Shown here in pieces: positions 37,804-47,899 of a stretch of 64,000 nt of DNA (within the stretch, counting starts at the first letter, position 1; each line of letters opens with the position of its first letter). The notes beneath the pieces are model-generated. The model saw only the letters and a list, made by a program, of their open reading frames with translations. It had not been told where the DNA came from and did no database searches. The position numbers and the translations under genes were made by a program. The DNA lies in contig JADJDT010000043.1 of assembly GCA_016702545.1 (NCBI GenBank), forward strand, positions 134,333 through 198,332, in the 5' to 3' direction. The stretch is from Pseudomonadota bacterium. Lineage in GTDB: Bacteria > Myxococcota_A > Polyangia > GCA-2747355.

Positions 37804-38123
37804 CGCGATCTGATCCCATTCCTCGGGTCACTCACTGACCCGCATTGCTCGGGGCTACGCCGCACATCGAACCCCGATGTGCCCTTTTGGCGACCCCCGT
37901 GTTTGCTGTCACCGCACGGCCCCGAGACTCGCTCCCAGATCAGCGCGGAAACGAGTCACCTTCACCACTGGGTCGCGCCTTTGTCAAGTGGATTCGAGCC
38001 GAGCTTAGGGCCGGCGGCCGCGCCTTGTCAGCCCCAGGCAAAGGTGCTAGCCGTACACGCCGTCACAGAAGGGCTTTCGGGGGGGGGCTGGGGGCCTTGG
38101 GGCGCCTCTCGCAGGGGAGATCG
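37804..38123. promoter_or_regulatory. Divergent promoter region between the RRM gene and tolQ
   Basis: 320 bp without a gene. On the minus strand a TTGACA hexamer (plus-strand TGTCAA at 37982-37987) could be the -35 of the RRM gene and would give a leader of roughly 150 bases, but the -10 is weak. For tolQ only the AGGGGAGA ribosome site before 38124 is clear. A run of G at about 38081-38091 is also present. Confidence 0.35.
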
Positions 38124-38807
38124 ATGGACCTCGTTCAGCTGCTGCTCAAGACCATGATCGTCACCGGCGCGAGCTGGGTGCTCTGGGCGCTCGTGGCGCT
38201 GTCGGTGCTGAGTCTCGGCATCATCCTCGAGCGGACCTTCGTGTTCCATCGGCTCGGGGGCGATGCCGCGGAGCTGGGCGAGCGACTCGTCACCTATCTC
38301 GAGGTCGGCGATCTGGAGAAGGCGCGCCGGATGCTCGGCTCGCTGCCTTCGGTGGCGGCGCGGGTGGCCTACGAGGGGCTGCTGGCCTTCGAGAAGGGGC
38401 CGGAGTCGGCGGCCGAGGCGATGGCGGCGGCCAAGGCGATGCAGCGCACTCGGATGGAGGAGCGCCTCGCCATTTTGGGCACGCTCGGGAACAACGCGCC
38501 CTTCATCGGGCTGTTGGGCACGGTGATCGGCATCATCAAGGCCTTCCATGACCTCTCGGTCGATAATGCGGGCGCGGCCAAGGCGGTGATGGGCGGGATC
38601 TCGGAGGCGCTCGTGGCCACGGCGATGGGGCTCTTCGTCGCGATTCCGGCGGTGATGGCCTTCAATTACTTCCAGCGCCGGATCCGGGCGCAGATCACCG
38701 CCTCGGACGGACTGGTGCACCTGCTCCTGGCTGAGCTGCGGCGCCGGCCCGAGGCGGGGCTGCGGGCGCCCCAAGGATCCGCACAGGGACCCCAGGGATC
38801 CGCATAG
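38124..38807 (+). CDS. tolQ: TolQ/ExbB/MotA-family proton channel protein
   Basis: A 227-residue inner-membrane protein that couples proton flow to envelope work. The ATG at 38124 follows AGGGGAGA. Three helices are seen: ASWVLWALVALSVLSLGIILE (about 15-37), the LGTLGNNAPFIGLLGTVIGIIKAF segment (about 113-136, the conserved core) and ALVATAMGLFVAIPAVMAFNYF (about 155-180). The C-terminal APQGSAQGPQGSA is a small tandem duplication. It is followed by the matching TolR/ExbD and TonB-like genes, so the three form one complex. TolQ or ExbB cannot be distinguished without TolA or Pal nearby. Confidence 0.9.
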   Translation: MDLVQLLLKTMIVTGASWVLWALVALSVLSLGIILERTFVFHRLGGDAAELGERLVTYLEVGDLEKARRMLGSLPSVAARVAYEGLLAFEKGPESAAEAMAAAKAMQRTRMEERLAILGTLGNNAPFIGLLGTVIGIIKAFHDLSVDNAGAAKAVMGGISEALVATAMGLFVAIPAVMAFNYFQRRIRAQITASDGLVHLLLAELRRRPEAGLRAPQGSAQGPQGSA

Positions 38808-38821
38808 GTATAGGTGAGCCG

Positions 38822-39247
38822 ATGGCGGGCGGCACCGAGCTGCACGATGACGACCAGGACGAGCGGTTGATCACGGAGATCAACGTGACGCCTCTGGTCG
38901 ACATCATGCTCGTGCTGTTGATCGTGTTCATGGTCACGGCGAGCTTCATCGTCAGTCCATCGATGAAGGTCGAGCTGCCGAGCGGCGCCGGGAAGGCCCA
39001 GGCCGATCGGCAGCCGGACGTGGTCGTTGTCGTGAACCGCAGCGGCGAAATCGAGATCGGCCAGCAGAAGCTGTCACTCGAGCAGATGGCGGTGGCGCTG
39101 CGTCGCGAGCACCGGGGCAAGCCGACCGCGCGGCTGCTGGTGGTCGCTGACCGCAAGGCGTATCATGGCACGGTCGTGCGGGTGATGGACGCGGCGCGCT
39201 CGATCGGCTTCGAGCGCCTCGGTGTCGCAGTGGAAGGCAAGCCCTGA
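38822..39247 (+). CDS. ExbD/TolR family protein
   Basis: A 141-residue partner of the upstream channel protein. A short cytoplasmic N-terminus is followed by one helix VTPLVDIMLVLLIVFMVTASFI with the conserved aspartate that carries protons (Asp about 26). The periplasmic domain has KVELPSG, VVVVVNRSGEIEIGQQK and LLVVADRKAYHGTVVRVMDAAR, typical of ExbD/TolR. It ends 3 bp before the TonB-like gene. Confidence 0.92.
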   Translation: MAGGTELHDDDQDERLITEINVTPLVDIMLVLLIVFMVTASFIVSPSMKVELPSGAGKAQADRQPDVVVVVNRSGEIEIGQQKLSLEQMAVALRREHRGKPTARLLVVADRKAYHGTVVRVMDAARSIGFERLGVAVEGKP

Positions 39248-39250
39248 GCG

Positions 39251-40798
39251 GTGGCGACGCAGCACACAACGCCACGGACGCGGCGGTGCTTGGCCGACTC
39301 CCGGCCAGGCACGTCCCCGCGACACCCCGGCCGGGTCGCCCTGCGGTGGTCCGTGATCGCGTCGCTGGGCCTTCACCTCAATCTGGCGCTGATCCTGCTG
39401 CTGGTGCGCGAGCCGCCGCGGCCCCCGCCGCGCTCTCGCGCCGTCGAGGTCGAGCTCGCGGTCGCGCCCGCGCCGACGGCCATCGCCGCCCCGACGCTCC
39501 CGCCGGCGCTGCGCCCGCTCCGCGCGCGCCCCCCCGCCGTTCCTCCGCGCGTGGCGCCGACCGTCGTCCGCGAGGCGCCACCGCCGCCCGTGCCGCCGGC
39601 CGTCGAGCCCACGCGGCCGCTCAAACCGCTCGATCGGGCGCGCACCATGGTCGAGCTGGACACCCCGCGCAGCGAGCGCGAGCCGGACGAGGCGCGCTTC
39701 CTCTCCGACCAGAACCGCCGCGTGGAGCGAGAGACACGCGCCAAGCAGACGACGCTGGAACCCGGCGATCAGCCGGCGCCGATGGAGCTCGCGTTGGCGA
39801 CCGCGCCCCCGCCGAGCACGCCGGCCGAGCCACCGGCTGCGCGGTCCGGTGTGCGCGACGCGCCGGCCCAGCAGGCGCGCGACGCGCCGGCACCCGCGCC
39901 CGCGCCGCAGCCGCCGGCTGCACCCCCGCCCCGGGCCCCGCTGCTAGCGATGCGAGGCCGATCGCGATCTGCCGCGGGGCCGGCCGGCGCCGACGCCACC
40001 CCTCCGCCGCAACTGGGGGCAGGCCGTCGGCCGGCGCTGGCAGCGTCGCCCGCGCCCGCGGGGACGCGCCCTTCGGCACCCGTGCTCTCGCTCGATCGCC
40101 TCGCGCTCGATCATCAGGGCTACGACCGCGTGTTCGGCGCCGGCGCCGCCCGCGAGCGCGAGTTGGCGCTGCGAACCCCGTCGGTCGCCCGCGGGGGCGT
40201 GGTGCAGGGGCGCTGGAACCGGCTGCGCGCGGCGCTGGAGAACTTCACGCCGGACGTGCGGCCGGGCAACCAGACGGCGCTCAACACGCGCGCGGACCCC
40301 TTCGCGGTCTACATCGCTCGCATGCACCGGCGGATTCACACGCGCTGGGGTTTCGGCTTCTTGGTCACGCTCGATCAGAAGCCGAACCATCACCCGCTCA
40401 ACGACATGACGCTGCAGACGACGATCGAGATCGCCGTGGCGCCCGCGGGCGACGTGGCCAAGGCCACCATCGTGCGGCCGAGCGGGCAACTGGTCTTCGA
40501 CACGGCCGCGCTCGACACGGTCTTCAGCGCGGCGCCCTTTCCGCCCACGCCGGCGGCGATTCGCTCGGCCAACGGTCAGGTCTATCTGCACTGGAGTTTT
40601 CACCGCGACGAGCGCCAGTGTGGCACCTTCGGCGTGCAGCCCTTCATCCTCACCGAGCCGGGCGACAGTCTGCGCCACAGCCAGCGCGACCCAGTGGGTG
40701 GGGCGGGGCGGGTGCGGTCGCGGTCGCGGGCCGCACGCACCGGCGCTCTAGACCGAAAACAAGCGCGTATGAGCACAACGCGTTTGTTTTCGGTCTAG
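39251..40798 (+). CDS. TonB-family energy transducer
   Basis: A 515-codon frame from a GTG at 39251. One N-terminal helix (ALRWSVIASLGLHLNLALILLLV, about 33-56) is followed by a long Pro/Ala/Arg-rich periplasm-spanning region (about 57-290). The C-terminal domain (about 350-465) contains YIARMHRRIHTRWGFGFL, LQTTIEIAVAPAGDVAKATIVRPSGQLVFDTAAL and FPPTPAAIRSANGQVYLHWSFHR, a TonB/TolA-type fold. The final residues (ALDRKQARMSTTRLFSV) are encoded by the left hairpin of a dispersed repeat, which supplies the TAG stop. It completes the TolQ-TolR-TonB set. Confidence 0.87.
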   Translation: MATQHTTPRTRRCLADSRPGTSPRHPGRVALRWSVIASLGLHLNLALILLLVREPPRPPPRSRAVEVELAVAPAPTAIAAPTLPPALRPLRARPPAVPPRVAPTVVREAPPPPVPPAVEPTRPLKPLDRARTMVELDTPRSEREPDEARFLSDQNRRVERETRAKQTTLEPGDQPAPMELALATAPPPSTPAEPPAARSGVRDAPAQQARDAPAPAPAPQPPAAPPPRAPLLAMRGRSRSAAGPAGADATPPPQLGAGRRPALAASPAPAGTRPSAPVLSLDRLALDHQGYDRVFGAGAARERELALRTPSVARGGVVQGRWNRLRAALENFTPDVRPGNQTALNTRADPFAVYIARMHRRIHTRWGFGFLVTLDQKPNHHPLNDMTLQTTIEIAVAPAGDVAKATIVRPSGQLVFDTAALDTVFSAAPFPPTPAAIRSANGQVYLHWSFHRDERQCGTFGVQPFILTEPGDSLRHSQRDPVGGAGRVRSRSRAARTGALDRKQARMSTTRLFSV

Positions 40799-40889
40799 AC
40801 GAGCCGACAGGCGAGCGTTATGGGGTGAAGTCGCGGGGATTCACTCCCCGCGACGAGGGGGCTTTGCGAAAGCCCCCTGAAGCATAACG
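40747..40889. repeat. Composite palindromic element, copy A
   Basis: The best-preserved copy of a dispersed element. It has a long hairpin with 21-bp arms and one mismatch (40747-40767 with 40779-40799; arm begins TCTAGACCGAAAAC). Then come GTCGCGGGG / CCCCGCGAC (loop ATTCACT) and GGGGGCTTT / AAAGCCCCC (loop GCG). An outer pair CGTTATG / CATAACG encloses the last two, giving a three-way-junction shape. Related pieces are at 53765, 56044 and 61503. It may serve as a terminator for the TonB-like gene. Confidence 0.7.
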
Positions 40890-40992
40890 GGAGCGCGAGA
40901 GTTGCCTTGGCCCCCTCGTTGGGGCGAGTGTAGGCGCCGCGCCGGCGGTCGGCCACGGCGACCGGGGCTGGTGTCGGCGTACCTGGGCCGCG

Positions 40993-41373
40993 ATGAACAC
41001 ACCACTGCTGCAGCAGCTGAGCGAGGCGTGTGCGGATGCAGTAGCGGTGCTGCTGCTGCGAGACGACGGCGTGCCGATCGCTCAGGTCTCGCGGAGCGTC
41101 TCGACCGACGTCGCGCGCCCGCCGAGCGCGACGTCCGAGAGCCTGGGGCCGCAGCTGGTGGGGGTGTTGCTGGAGGTCCGTCGCACGGCGCAGGTGCTGG
41201 AGTATGGGGCGATGGCCGAGATCGAGGTCTCCAGCGATCGTTTGACGCTGCTGGTGCGCGCCGTCGGCCTGCGGCACTATCTCGCGCTGATACTGGCGCC
41301 CGACGGCAACGTTGGGCGGGGACGTTTCCTGCTGCGCACCTTCGGTCCGCGCCTGGCCGCAGTGCTCGCATGA
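40993..41373 (+). CDS. Roadblock/LC7-like small protein
   Basis: A 126-residue protein with the alternation of a roadblock/longin-type fold: LLQQLSEACADAVAVLLLRDDGVPIAQVS, then a central helix (LGPQLVGVLLEVRRTAQVLEYG) and AEIEVSSDRLTLLVRAVGLRHYLALILA. The similarity is in pattern and length, with no diagnostic motif. Roadblock proteins regulate small GTPases of the MglA type in myxobacteria; no GTPase gene is adjacent. It lies 46 bp upstream of accB. Confidence 0.6.
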   Translation: MNTPLLQQLSEACADAVAVLLLRDDGVPIAQVSRSVSTDVARPPSATSESLGPQLVGVLLEVRRTAQVLEYGAMAEIEVSSDRLTLLVRAVGLRHYLALILAPDGNVGRGRFLLRTFGPRLAAVLA

Positions 41374-41419
41374 GCATGGTCGGGCGCGGTCCCTGGGGCG
41401 CTCCATGGGGCTGAGCACG

Positions 41420-41942
<523 letters not shown>

Positions 41943-41958
41943 GGGGCGCGGCCTGCCG

Positions 41959-43322
41959 ATGACAGCCGGCTCGCGCAGCTTCTCCAAGGTGTTGATCGCC
42001 AACCGCGGCGAGATCGCGCTGCGCATCCTGCGCGCCTGCCGCGAGCTCGGCCTGCGCACGGTCGCCGTCTACTCGCAGGCCGATGCCGAGGCGTTGCACG
42101 TGCGCTTCGCCGATCAGGCGGTGTGCATCGGTCCGCCGCCCGCCCGCGACTCCTACCTCAACATCCCGGCGATCATCAGCGCGGCCGAGATCACCGGCGC
42201 GGATGCCGTTCACCCCGGCTACGGCTTTCTCGCCGAGAACGCCGAGTTCGCCGCGCTCTGCGAGCGTTGTGGGTTGGTCTTCATCGGTCCGTCTGCGCCG
42301 TTGATGGCGTTGATGGGCGACAAGGTGCGAGCGCGCGAGGCGATGGTCCGCGCCGGGGTGCCGGTGTTGCCGGGATCGGGCGTGCTGGCGACGGAGGACG
42401 AGCTGAGGCGCGCGGCCGGCGACATCGGCTACCCCTTGATCATCAAGGCCTGCGCCGGTGGCGGCGGCCGGGGAATGAAGATCGTCCGCGACGAGGGCGC
42501 GCTGGTGACGGCGTGGAGCATGGCGCGAACCGAGGCTCAGGCGGGCTTCGGCAACCCCGACGTCTACGTCGAGCGCTTCATCAGCGCGCCGCGCCACATC
42601 GAGATCCAGGTGATGGGCGATCGCCACGGACAGGTCGTGCACCTCGGTGAGCGCGAGTGCTCGATCCAGCGCCGGCACCAGAAGCTGGTGGAGGAGGCGC
42701 CCTCGGCCGTGCTCGACGCGGCGGCGCGTGAGCAGCTCGGCGGCCTCGCGGTACGAGCCTGCACCGCGGTCGGCTACGACAACGCGGGCACGCTGGAGTT
42801 CCTGAGGGACGAGAGCGGGCAGTGTTACTTCATGGAGATGAACACCCGCCTCCAGGTCGAGCACACGGTCACCGAGTTGGTTAGTGGCGTGGACATGGTG
42901 CAGGCGCAGCTGGCGGTCGCGGCGGGCGAGCGCCTGGCTTGGCGGCAGGAGCAGCTGCAGCTGCGGGGGCACGCCATCGAGTGCCGGATCAACGCCGAGG
43001 ACCCTTGACCTTCGCCCCGTCCCCGGGGCGCATCACGGCGCTGCATTGGCCCGGTGGCTACGGCGTGCGGGTCGACACCGCCGCCTATGCTCAATATGTC
43101 GTGCCACCGCACTACGACTCGCTGATCGCCAAGCTCGTGGTCTGGGGTGCGACGCGTGACGAAGCGATTCGTCGCTTGCGACGGGCGCTGGGCGAGCTCG
43201 TGATCGAGGGCATCGGCAGCAACGTCGGGCTGTTCCGGGAGATAGCGGCCAGCGATGACTTCGCCGCCGCGCGGCTCGATACGCACTTCCTCGAGCGGCT
43301 GGCCCAGGCGCGGCCGGGATGA
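41959..43322 (+). CDS. accC: Acetyl-CoA carboxylase biotin carboxylase subunit (frameshifted)
   Basis: ATP-grasp enzyme that carboxylates the biotin of AccB. KVLIANRGEIALRILRACRELG opens it; HPGYGFLAENAEFA, ACAGGGGRGMKIV (glycine loop), LGERECSIQRRHQKLVEEAPS, and FMEMNTRLQVEHTVTE are all present. The first frame stops at 43008 right after CRINAEDP. Without the break it would continue LTFAPSPGRITALHWPGGYGVRVD to 43322, so one base is missing in GACCCTTGACC. The repaired protein is about 454 residues, normal for AccC. It lies 16 bp after accB, the usual order. Confidence 0.92.
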
Positions 43323-43442
43323 GGGCTCGACCGGGGCGAGGTTACTGGATCGCCCGAGCCGCGAGAGCATGATACCCTCGCCAACGACCCGTGCCGGGGC
43401 GGTCTCGGAGGGGCTGCTGGTGATTTGGCGTAAGAACTGACG

Positions 43443-46049
43443 TTGGCCGCAAAAGTCAACAAGACCAAAGTAATCAACGCGGCCCAGAAGTTCGTGCAGA
43501 AGGGCCAGTATGAGCGAGCGATCCGCGAGTACGCGAGAATCGTCGAGGAAGATCCGCGCGACGTACGCATCTGGCTCAAGATCGGCGATCTGTGGGCCAA
43601 ACACGGCGATCAGCGGCAGGCCGTCGATACTTACCTCAAGGTGGCCGAGTTCTACTCGGAGCAGGGCTTCTACTTGAAGGCGGTCGCCGTCTACAAGCAG
43701 ATCCTCAACATCGACGCGACCCAGGTCAACATCAACCTCAAGCTCTCCGAGCTCTACCGCCAGCTCGGGCTGATCAACGACGCGATCCAGCAATACGAGC
43801 GCGTCGCCTCGTACTTCCAGCAGCAGGAGCGCGGCAAGGACGCGATTGGCGCGCTGCGGCAGGTCGTGGATCTCGCGCCGGAGAACGTGGCGACCCGCAT
43901 CAAGTTGGCCGAGCTGTGCAGCAAGGAGCAGCTGCGCAGCGAGGCCGTCGTCGAGTTCACGCAGGCCGCCGACCAGCTGCGCACGGCGGGTCGCATCGAC
44001 GACTTCATCAAGGTCGCCGAGCGGCTCGTTTATCACGACCCGGAGCAGGTGCAGGTCATCAAGGAGCTCGCGGCGCTGTACCTGCGGCGCCGCGACCCGC
44101 GGCGCGCGCTGCAGAAGCTCCAGGTGGCCTTCAAGGCCGACCCCCGCGACGAGGAGACGCTGCAGCACCTGGCCGAGGCCTTTCAGGATCTCGGTCAGGT
44201 GCCGAAGACCATCTCCGTGCTCAAGGAGCTGGCGCGCGTTCAGCGCGAGAGCGGTCACCCGGACCGCGCCGGCGCCACCTTCGAGCGCGTGCTCGAATTG
44301 GCGCCGGAGGACGCCGAGGCGCGCGCCGCGCTGGCCGGAGTGGTCGGAGCGGCCGGGCGGCCGCGAGCGAGCAGCCAGCCCGCGCTGCCGGCGTTGAACA
44401 GCGAAGAGATGCCCGCGCTGCCGGTGGTGGTCGAGCGGATCGGGCCGCCGACCGCGAGTGCAAACGCAGCGCTGCCACAGCAGCCGACGCTGATCGAGGT
44501 GCCGGCCCCCTTGGCCTCGCTGCCCAGCGATGACCGGGCCGAGAACGCCGCGCGCATCGTCGCGGAGGCCGACGTCTACATCAAGTACGGGCTGCTCGAT
44601 AAGGCCGTCGGTCATCTGCGCCAGGTCTTCAGCTACCAGCCGGAGAACGTCGAGGCGCGGCTGAGGCTCGCGGATCTCTACCGTCAGCTCGGACGGCCCG
44701 GCGCGGCCAGCACCGAGCTGCTGGCTGTGGCCCGGACGCTCGCAGCGGACGACCCGGTTTCGGCATCGCGCCAGCTGCACGATGCGCTGAGCCTCGATCC
44801 AGGGAACGCCGACGCGCGCTCCCTACTGGCGAGAATCGAGGGCGGCGGCGCGGGTCTCGGCGCGGTGGGATCGGTGTCCGACGTCGATCAGGAGACGGTC
44901 GAGGTCACGGATGGCCTCGACGCGATCGGGTCGATCGATCTCGAGGCTGACGACATCGTCGAAGAAATCGTCGTCGAGAGCTCGGGGCTGTATCGCCCCG
45001 AGGACCGCCGCTTTGGCGGTGACACCGATCTGCGCGCGACCGCCGCCGCGGGTGGATCGATCGGGGGCTCCGCCGAGGTGCTCAACATCGAACTCGACGA
45101 GTTCGACGAGGGGACGGGGAGCATCGCGGTCAGCGGTGAGTCGGTCGACACGCTGGGCGGGGTGACGCCGACCTCCGACGTGATCCAGCTCCCGCTGCAC
45201 GGCGGGCACGATCCCGTGCGGGAGCGGCTGCAGCGGCAAGAGACCTCCGGTGCGGGCCTCGCCGACGAGCTCGAGGAGGCGGACTTCTTCATCCAGCAGG
45301 CGCTCTTCGCCGAGGCGCGCGCGATGCTGGAGGAGCTGGCGACGCGTTACCCCGGCCACCCGCTGATCGAGGGCAAGCTCGGCGAGGTCGAGGCGATGCA
45401 GGGTCAGCACGAGAGCGAGGCCGCGGCGCTGGCCGACACCAGCACGGCGGCTCAGCGGCTGGCGGCCGAGCTGGCGAGCGAGCTGAGCCTGCGGGGGGCA
45501 TCGACCGACGAGTCGGGTGCCCCTCCCGGCGCCGAGCTGGACGAGGCGTTCCAGGACCTCAAGCAGGGGGTCACCGCCCACGGCGTTCCCGTCGAGGACT
45601 ACGACACGCACTACGATCTCGGCATCGCCTATCGCGAGATGGGGCTGCACGACGACGCCATCGGTCAGTTCCGCGTGGCGATGCGGGCGCCGGCCAAAGA
45701 GGTGCTTTGCCACCTGATGATTGGTCTCTGTCTGCGCGACAAGGGGGAGCTGGCCGAGGCGATCAACGAGCTGAAGACAGGGCTCTACGTCGAGGGCATC
45801 TCGGAGCGCGAGGCCGTGGCGCTCTACTTCGAGCTCGGCCAAGCGTACGACCAGTTCGAGGACGATCCGGAGGCGCTCTACTACTACGAGAAAGTGCTCA
45901 AGCGCGATCCGACCTTTCGCGAGGTGGGGGAGCGCGTGGCGAGCTTGCGTCAACGCGTCGGCGCGACCGCGAGAGTTGGCGACGCGGCAGCGGGACGAGA
46001 TGACGAGTTGGCCGGCGCTAGCGTAGGGTTCGGTGTGCCGCGGACGTGA
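43443..46049 (+). CDS. Large tetratricopeptide-repeat protein
   Basis: An 868-residue protein with a probable TTG start. Residues 1-300 hold about eight TPR units (for example YERAIREYARIVEEDPRDVRIWLKIGDLWAKHG and YLKAVAVYKQILNIDATQVNINLKLSELYRQLG). A second block lies at about 370-460 and a third at about 690-850 (YDLGIAYREMGLHDDAIGQFRVAM...). The region between (about 480-600) is acidic and low in repeats. This arrangement is common in deltaproteobacteria, usually unnamed. No signal peptide is present, so it is probably a cytoplasmic scaffold. Its neighbour is an FHA-phosphatase, which may point to a shared signalling role. Confidence 0.85.
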   Translation: MAAKVNKTKVINAAQKFVQKGQYERAIREYARIVEEDPRDVRIWLKIGDLWAKHGDQRQAVDTYLKVAEFYSEQGFYLKAVAVYKQILNIDATQVNINLKLSELYRQLGLINDAIQQYERVASYFQQQERGKDAIGALRQVVDLAPENVATRIKLAELCSKEQLRSEAVVEFTQAADQLRTAGRIDDFIKVAERLVYHDPEQVQVIKELAALYLRRRDPRRALQKLQVAFKADPRDEETLQHLAEAFQDLGQVPKTISVLKELARVQRESGHPDRAGATFERVLELAPEDAEARAALAGVVGAAGRPRASSQPALPALNSEEMPALPVVVERIGPPTASANAALPQQPTLIEVPAPLASLPSDDRAENAARIVAEADVYIKYGLLDKAVGHLRQVFSYQPENVEARLRLADLYRQLGRPGAASTELLAVARTLAADDPVSASRQLHDALSLDPGNADARSLLARIEGGGAGLGAVGSVSDVDQETVEVTDGLDAIGSIDLEADDIVEEIVVESSGLYRPEDRRFGGDTDLRATAAAGGSIGGSAEVLNIELDEFDEGTGSIAVSGESVDTLGGVTPTSDVIQLPLHGGHDPVRERLQRQETSGAGLADELEEADFFIQQALFAEARAMLEELATRYPGHPLIEGKLGEVEAMQGQHESEAAALADTSTAAQRLAAELASELSLRGASTDESGAPPGAELDEAFQDLKQGVTAHGVPVEDYDTHYDLGIAYREMGLHDDAIGQFRVAMRAPAKEVLCHLMIGLCLRDKGELAEAINELKTGLYVEGISEREAVALYFELGQAYDQFEDDPEALYYYEKVLKRDPTFREVGERVASLRQRVGATARVGDAAAGRDDELAGASVGFGVPRT

Positions 46050-46105
46050 CCGGCGCCGACGACGGATCGCGAGCCGGAGCTCGCTACGGCCTTGACTGAT
46101 TCGCT

Positions 46106-47899
46106 ATGCCAACCCTGGTAGCCATTCGCGGACCCAGCGCCGGCAAGCACTACCCGATCACGGGCTCGTGTGTGCTCGGTCGCTCGTTCAACAGCGACGT
46201 CTACATCGGCGACCTGAATGTCTCGCGCCGGCACGCGCAGATCAGCCAGGCCGCGGACGGTCACTTCGTGATCGAGGACCTCGGCAGCGGCAACGGCACC
46301 TTCGTCAACGACCAACTGGTCACGCGTCATCGACTGGCGTCGCGCGACGTCCTGCGCATCGGCGGCTCGGCGTTCCGCTTCGACTCCGATCCGCAGCCGC
46401 GTTGGGTACCCGACGTGCTGACGGCGATGGCCGAGCTGGGCGAGCCCGAGAGCGGCGAACAGCGGCTCGCCGCCGAGGCCACCGTGCAGCTCAAGGCGGC
46501 GGCGGCGCGCGAGGCGCAGGGCCTCGACGCCCTGCGGCAGGACCGGGCGGTCGGCATGCTCAAGGCGATGTATGCGGTGGCCGACGTGATCGCCGATGAG
46601 CTCGACCTGCCGCGCCTGCTGGACAAGGTGCTGGGCCACCTCTTCGGCGTGTTCCCCCAGGCGGATCGGGCCTTCGTGCTGCTGGTCAACCGACAGACGG
46701 GGCAGCTCGTGCCTGAGGCGGTCAGGCAGCGCAGCGGGACGGTCGGTGGCGAGGTTTCCTTCTCGCAAACGATCGTTGACCAGGTGCTGCGACGCGGCGC
46801 TGGGGTGATCGGTGGGACCTTGCCGCCCACCGCGAGCGCCGCCGCCCGCGCAAGCGCGCGTGCCGGCGCGGCGGGCGATTCCGTCGCCGCCACACAGGGG
46901 TCCCACGGCGCGCCGAAGATGGGAGCCCCGCTGATCTGCCGCGGTGACGCGCTGGGAACGATCCACCTCGAGGGGCGGTCGGGCTCGCTCCCGTTCTCGC
47001 CGGAGGACCTCACGCTGCTCTCGGCCATCGCGCGGCAGGCCGCGTTGGCGATCGCCAACGCCCGTGCTGGGCAGTCGCTGCTCTCGCAGCAGCGGCTGGA
47101 GGCCGACCTGCAGTTGGCGCGTCGCATCCAGGAGGGCTTTCTGCCGCGGCAGCTGCCTCGCGTGCCGGGGCTCGAGTTCGACACGCACTACGCCGCGGCA
47201 CAGCACGTCGGCGGTGACTTCTACGATGTGATCGAGCTGCGGCCCGCCCTGATCGGCATCCTGGTAGGCGACGTCTCGGGCAAAGGCGTGAGCGCAGCGC
47301 TGTTGATGGCCAAGCTGACCACGGCGATCCGCCTGCATGCGCAGACCAATCCGCAGCCCTCGGCGGTGCTCGATCACGCCAACAGCATTCTGATCGCGGC
47401 CGAACAGGACGCGATGTTCGCCACCGTGCTCTTCATCCTGCTCGACCTCGAGGCGCGGACCTTCAGTGTCGCCAATGCGGGTCACCAGCCGCCGATCGTC
47501 TGCAGTCATCGCTTCAGCGGGGTCTCGGAGCTCGATGACGCGATGGCGGTCGCGCTCGGCGTGGTGCCCGAAATGCACTATCCGCAGGAGATCTACCAGC
47601 TGGTGCCCGGTGACGTGGTCCTGCTCTACACCGATGGCATCAACGAGGCGCTCAATCGCGAGGGCAAGGACTACGGCATGATGCGCCTGCGCAAGGCCAT
47701 CACGGGCGGTCGCGCCGAGCCCGCGGAGGTCGTCCGACGCGTCGTCGCCGACGTGCAGCGCTTCGTCCGTGGGGCCCCGCAGAGCGACGATCAGACGTTG
47801 GTGGCGTTTGGGCTCAAGGTGGGCGAGCGCTCCGCGCGCACGCTGGTGTCCGGGGCGGCGGCCTGGGACCCGCCCCGCAGCGATCAAGGACGGTCATGA
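46106..47899 (+). CDS. FHA-GAF-PP2C (SpoIIE-type) signalling phosphatase
   Basis: A 597-residue three-domain regulator. Residues 1-92 form an FHA phosphothreonine-binding domain (CVLGRSFNSDVYIGDLNVSRRHAQI, DLGSGNGTFVND). Residues about 150-320 resemble a GAF sensor (LLDKVLGHLFGVFPQADRAFVLLVN). Residues about 330-580 form a SpoIIE/RsbU-type PP2C phosphatase: LARRIQEGFLPRQLP, GGDFYDVIEL, VGDVSGKGVSAALLMAKL, ANAGHQPP and LLYTDGINEALN, with the metal-binding aspartates intact. Such proteins act on anti-anti-sigma or other partner-switch proteins. Its stop overlaps the pepF start by four bases. Confidence 0.9.
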   Translation: MPTLVAIRGPSAGKHYPITGSCVLGRSFNSDVYIGDLNVSRRHAQISQAADGHFVIEDLGSGNGTFVNDQLVTRHRLASRDVLRIGGSAFRFDSDPQPRWVPDVLTAMAELGEPESGEQRLAAEATVQLKAAAAREAQGLDALRQDRAVGMLKAMYAVADVIADELDLPRLLDKVLGHLFGVFPQADRAFVLLVNRQTGQLVPEAVRQRSGTVGGEVSFSQTIVDQVLRRGAGVIGGTLPPTASAAARASARAGAAGDSVAATQGSHGAPKMGAPLICRGDALGTIHLEGRSGSLPFSPEDLTLLSAIARQAALAIANARAGQSLLSQQRLEADLQLARRIQEGFLPRQLPRVPGLEFDTHYAAAQHVGGDFYDVIELRPALIGILVGDVSGKGVSAALLMAKLTTAIRLHAQTNPQPSAVLDHANSILIAAEQDAMFATVLFILLDLEARTFSVANAGHQPPIVCSHRFSGVSELDDAMAVALGVVPEMHYPQEIYQLVPGDVVLLYTDGINEALNREGKDYGMMRLRKAITGGRAEPAEVVRRVVADVQRFVRGAPQSDDQTLVAFGLKVGERSARTLVSGAAAWDPPRSDQGRS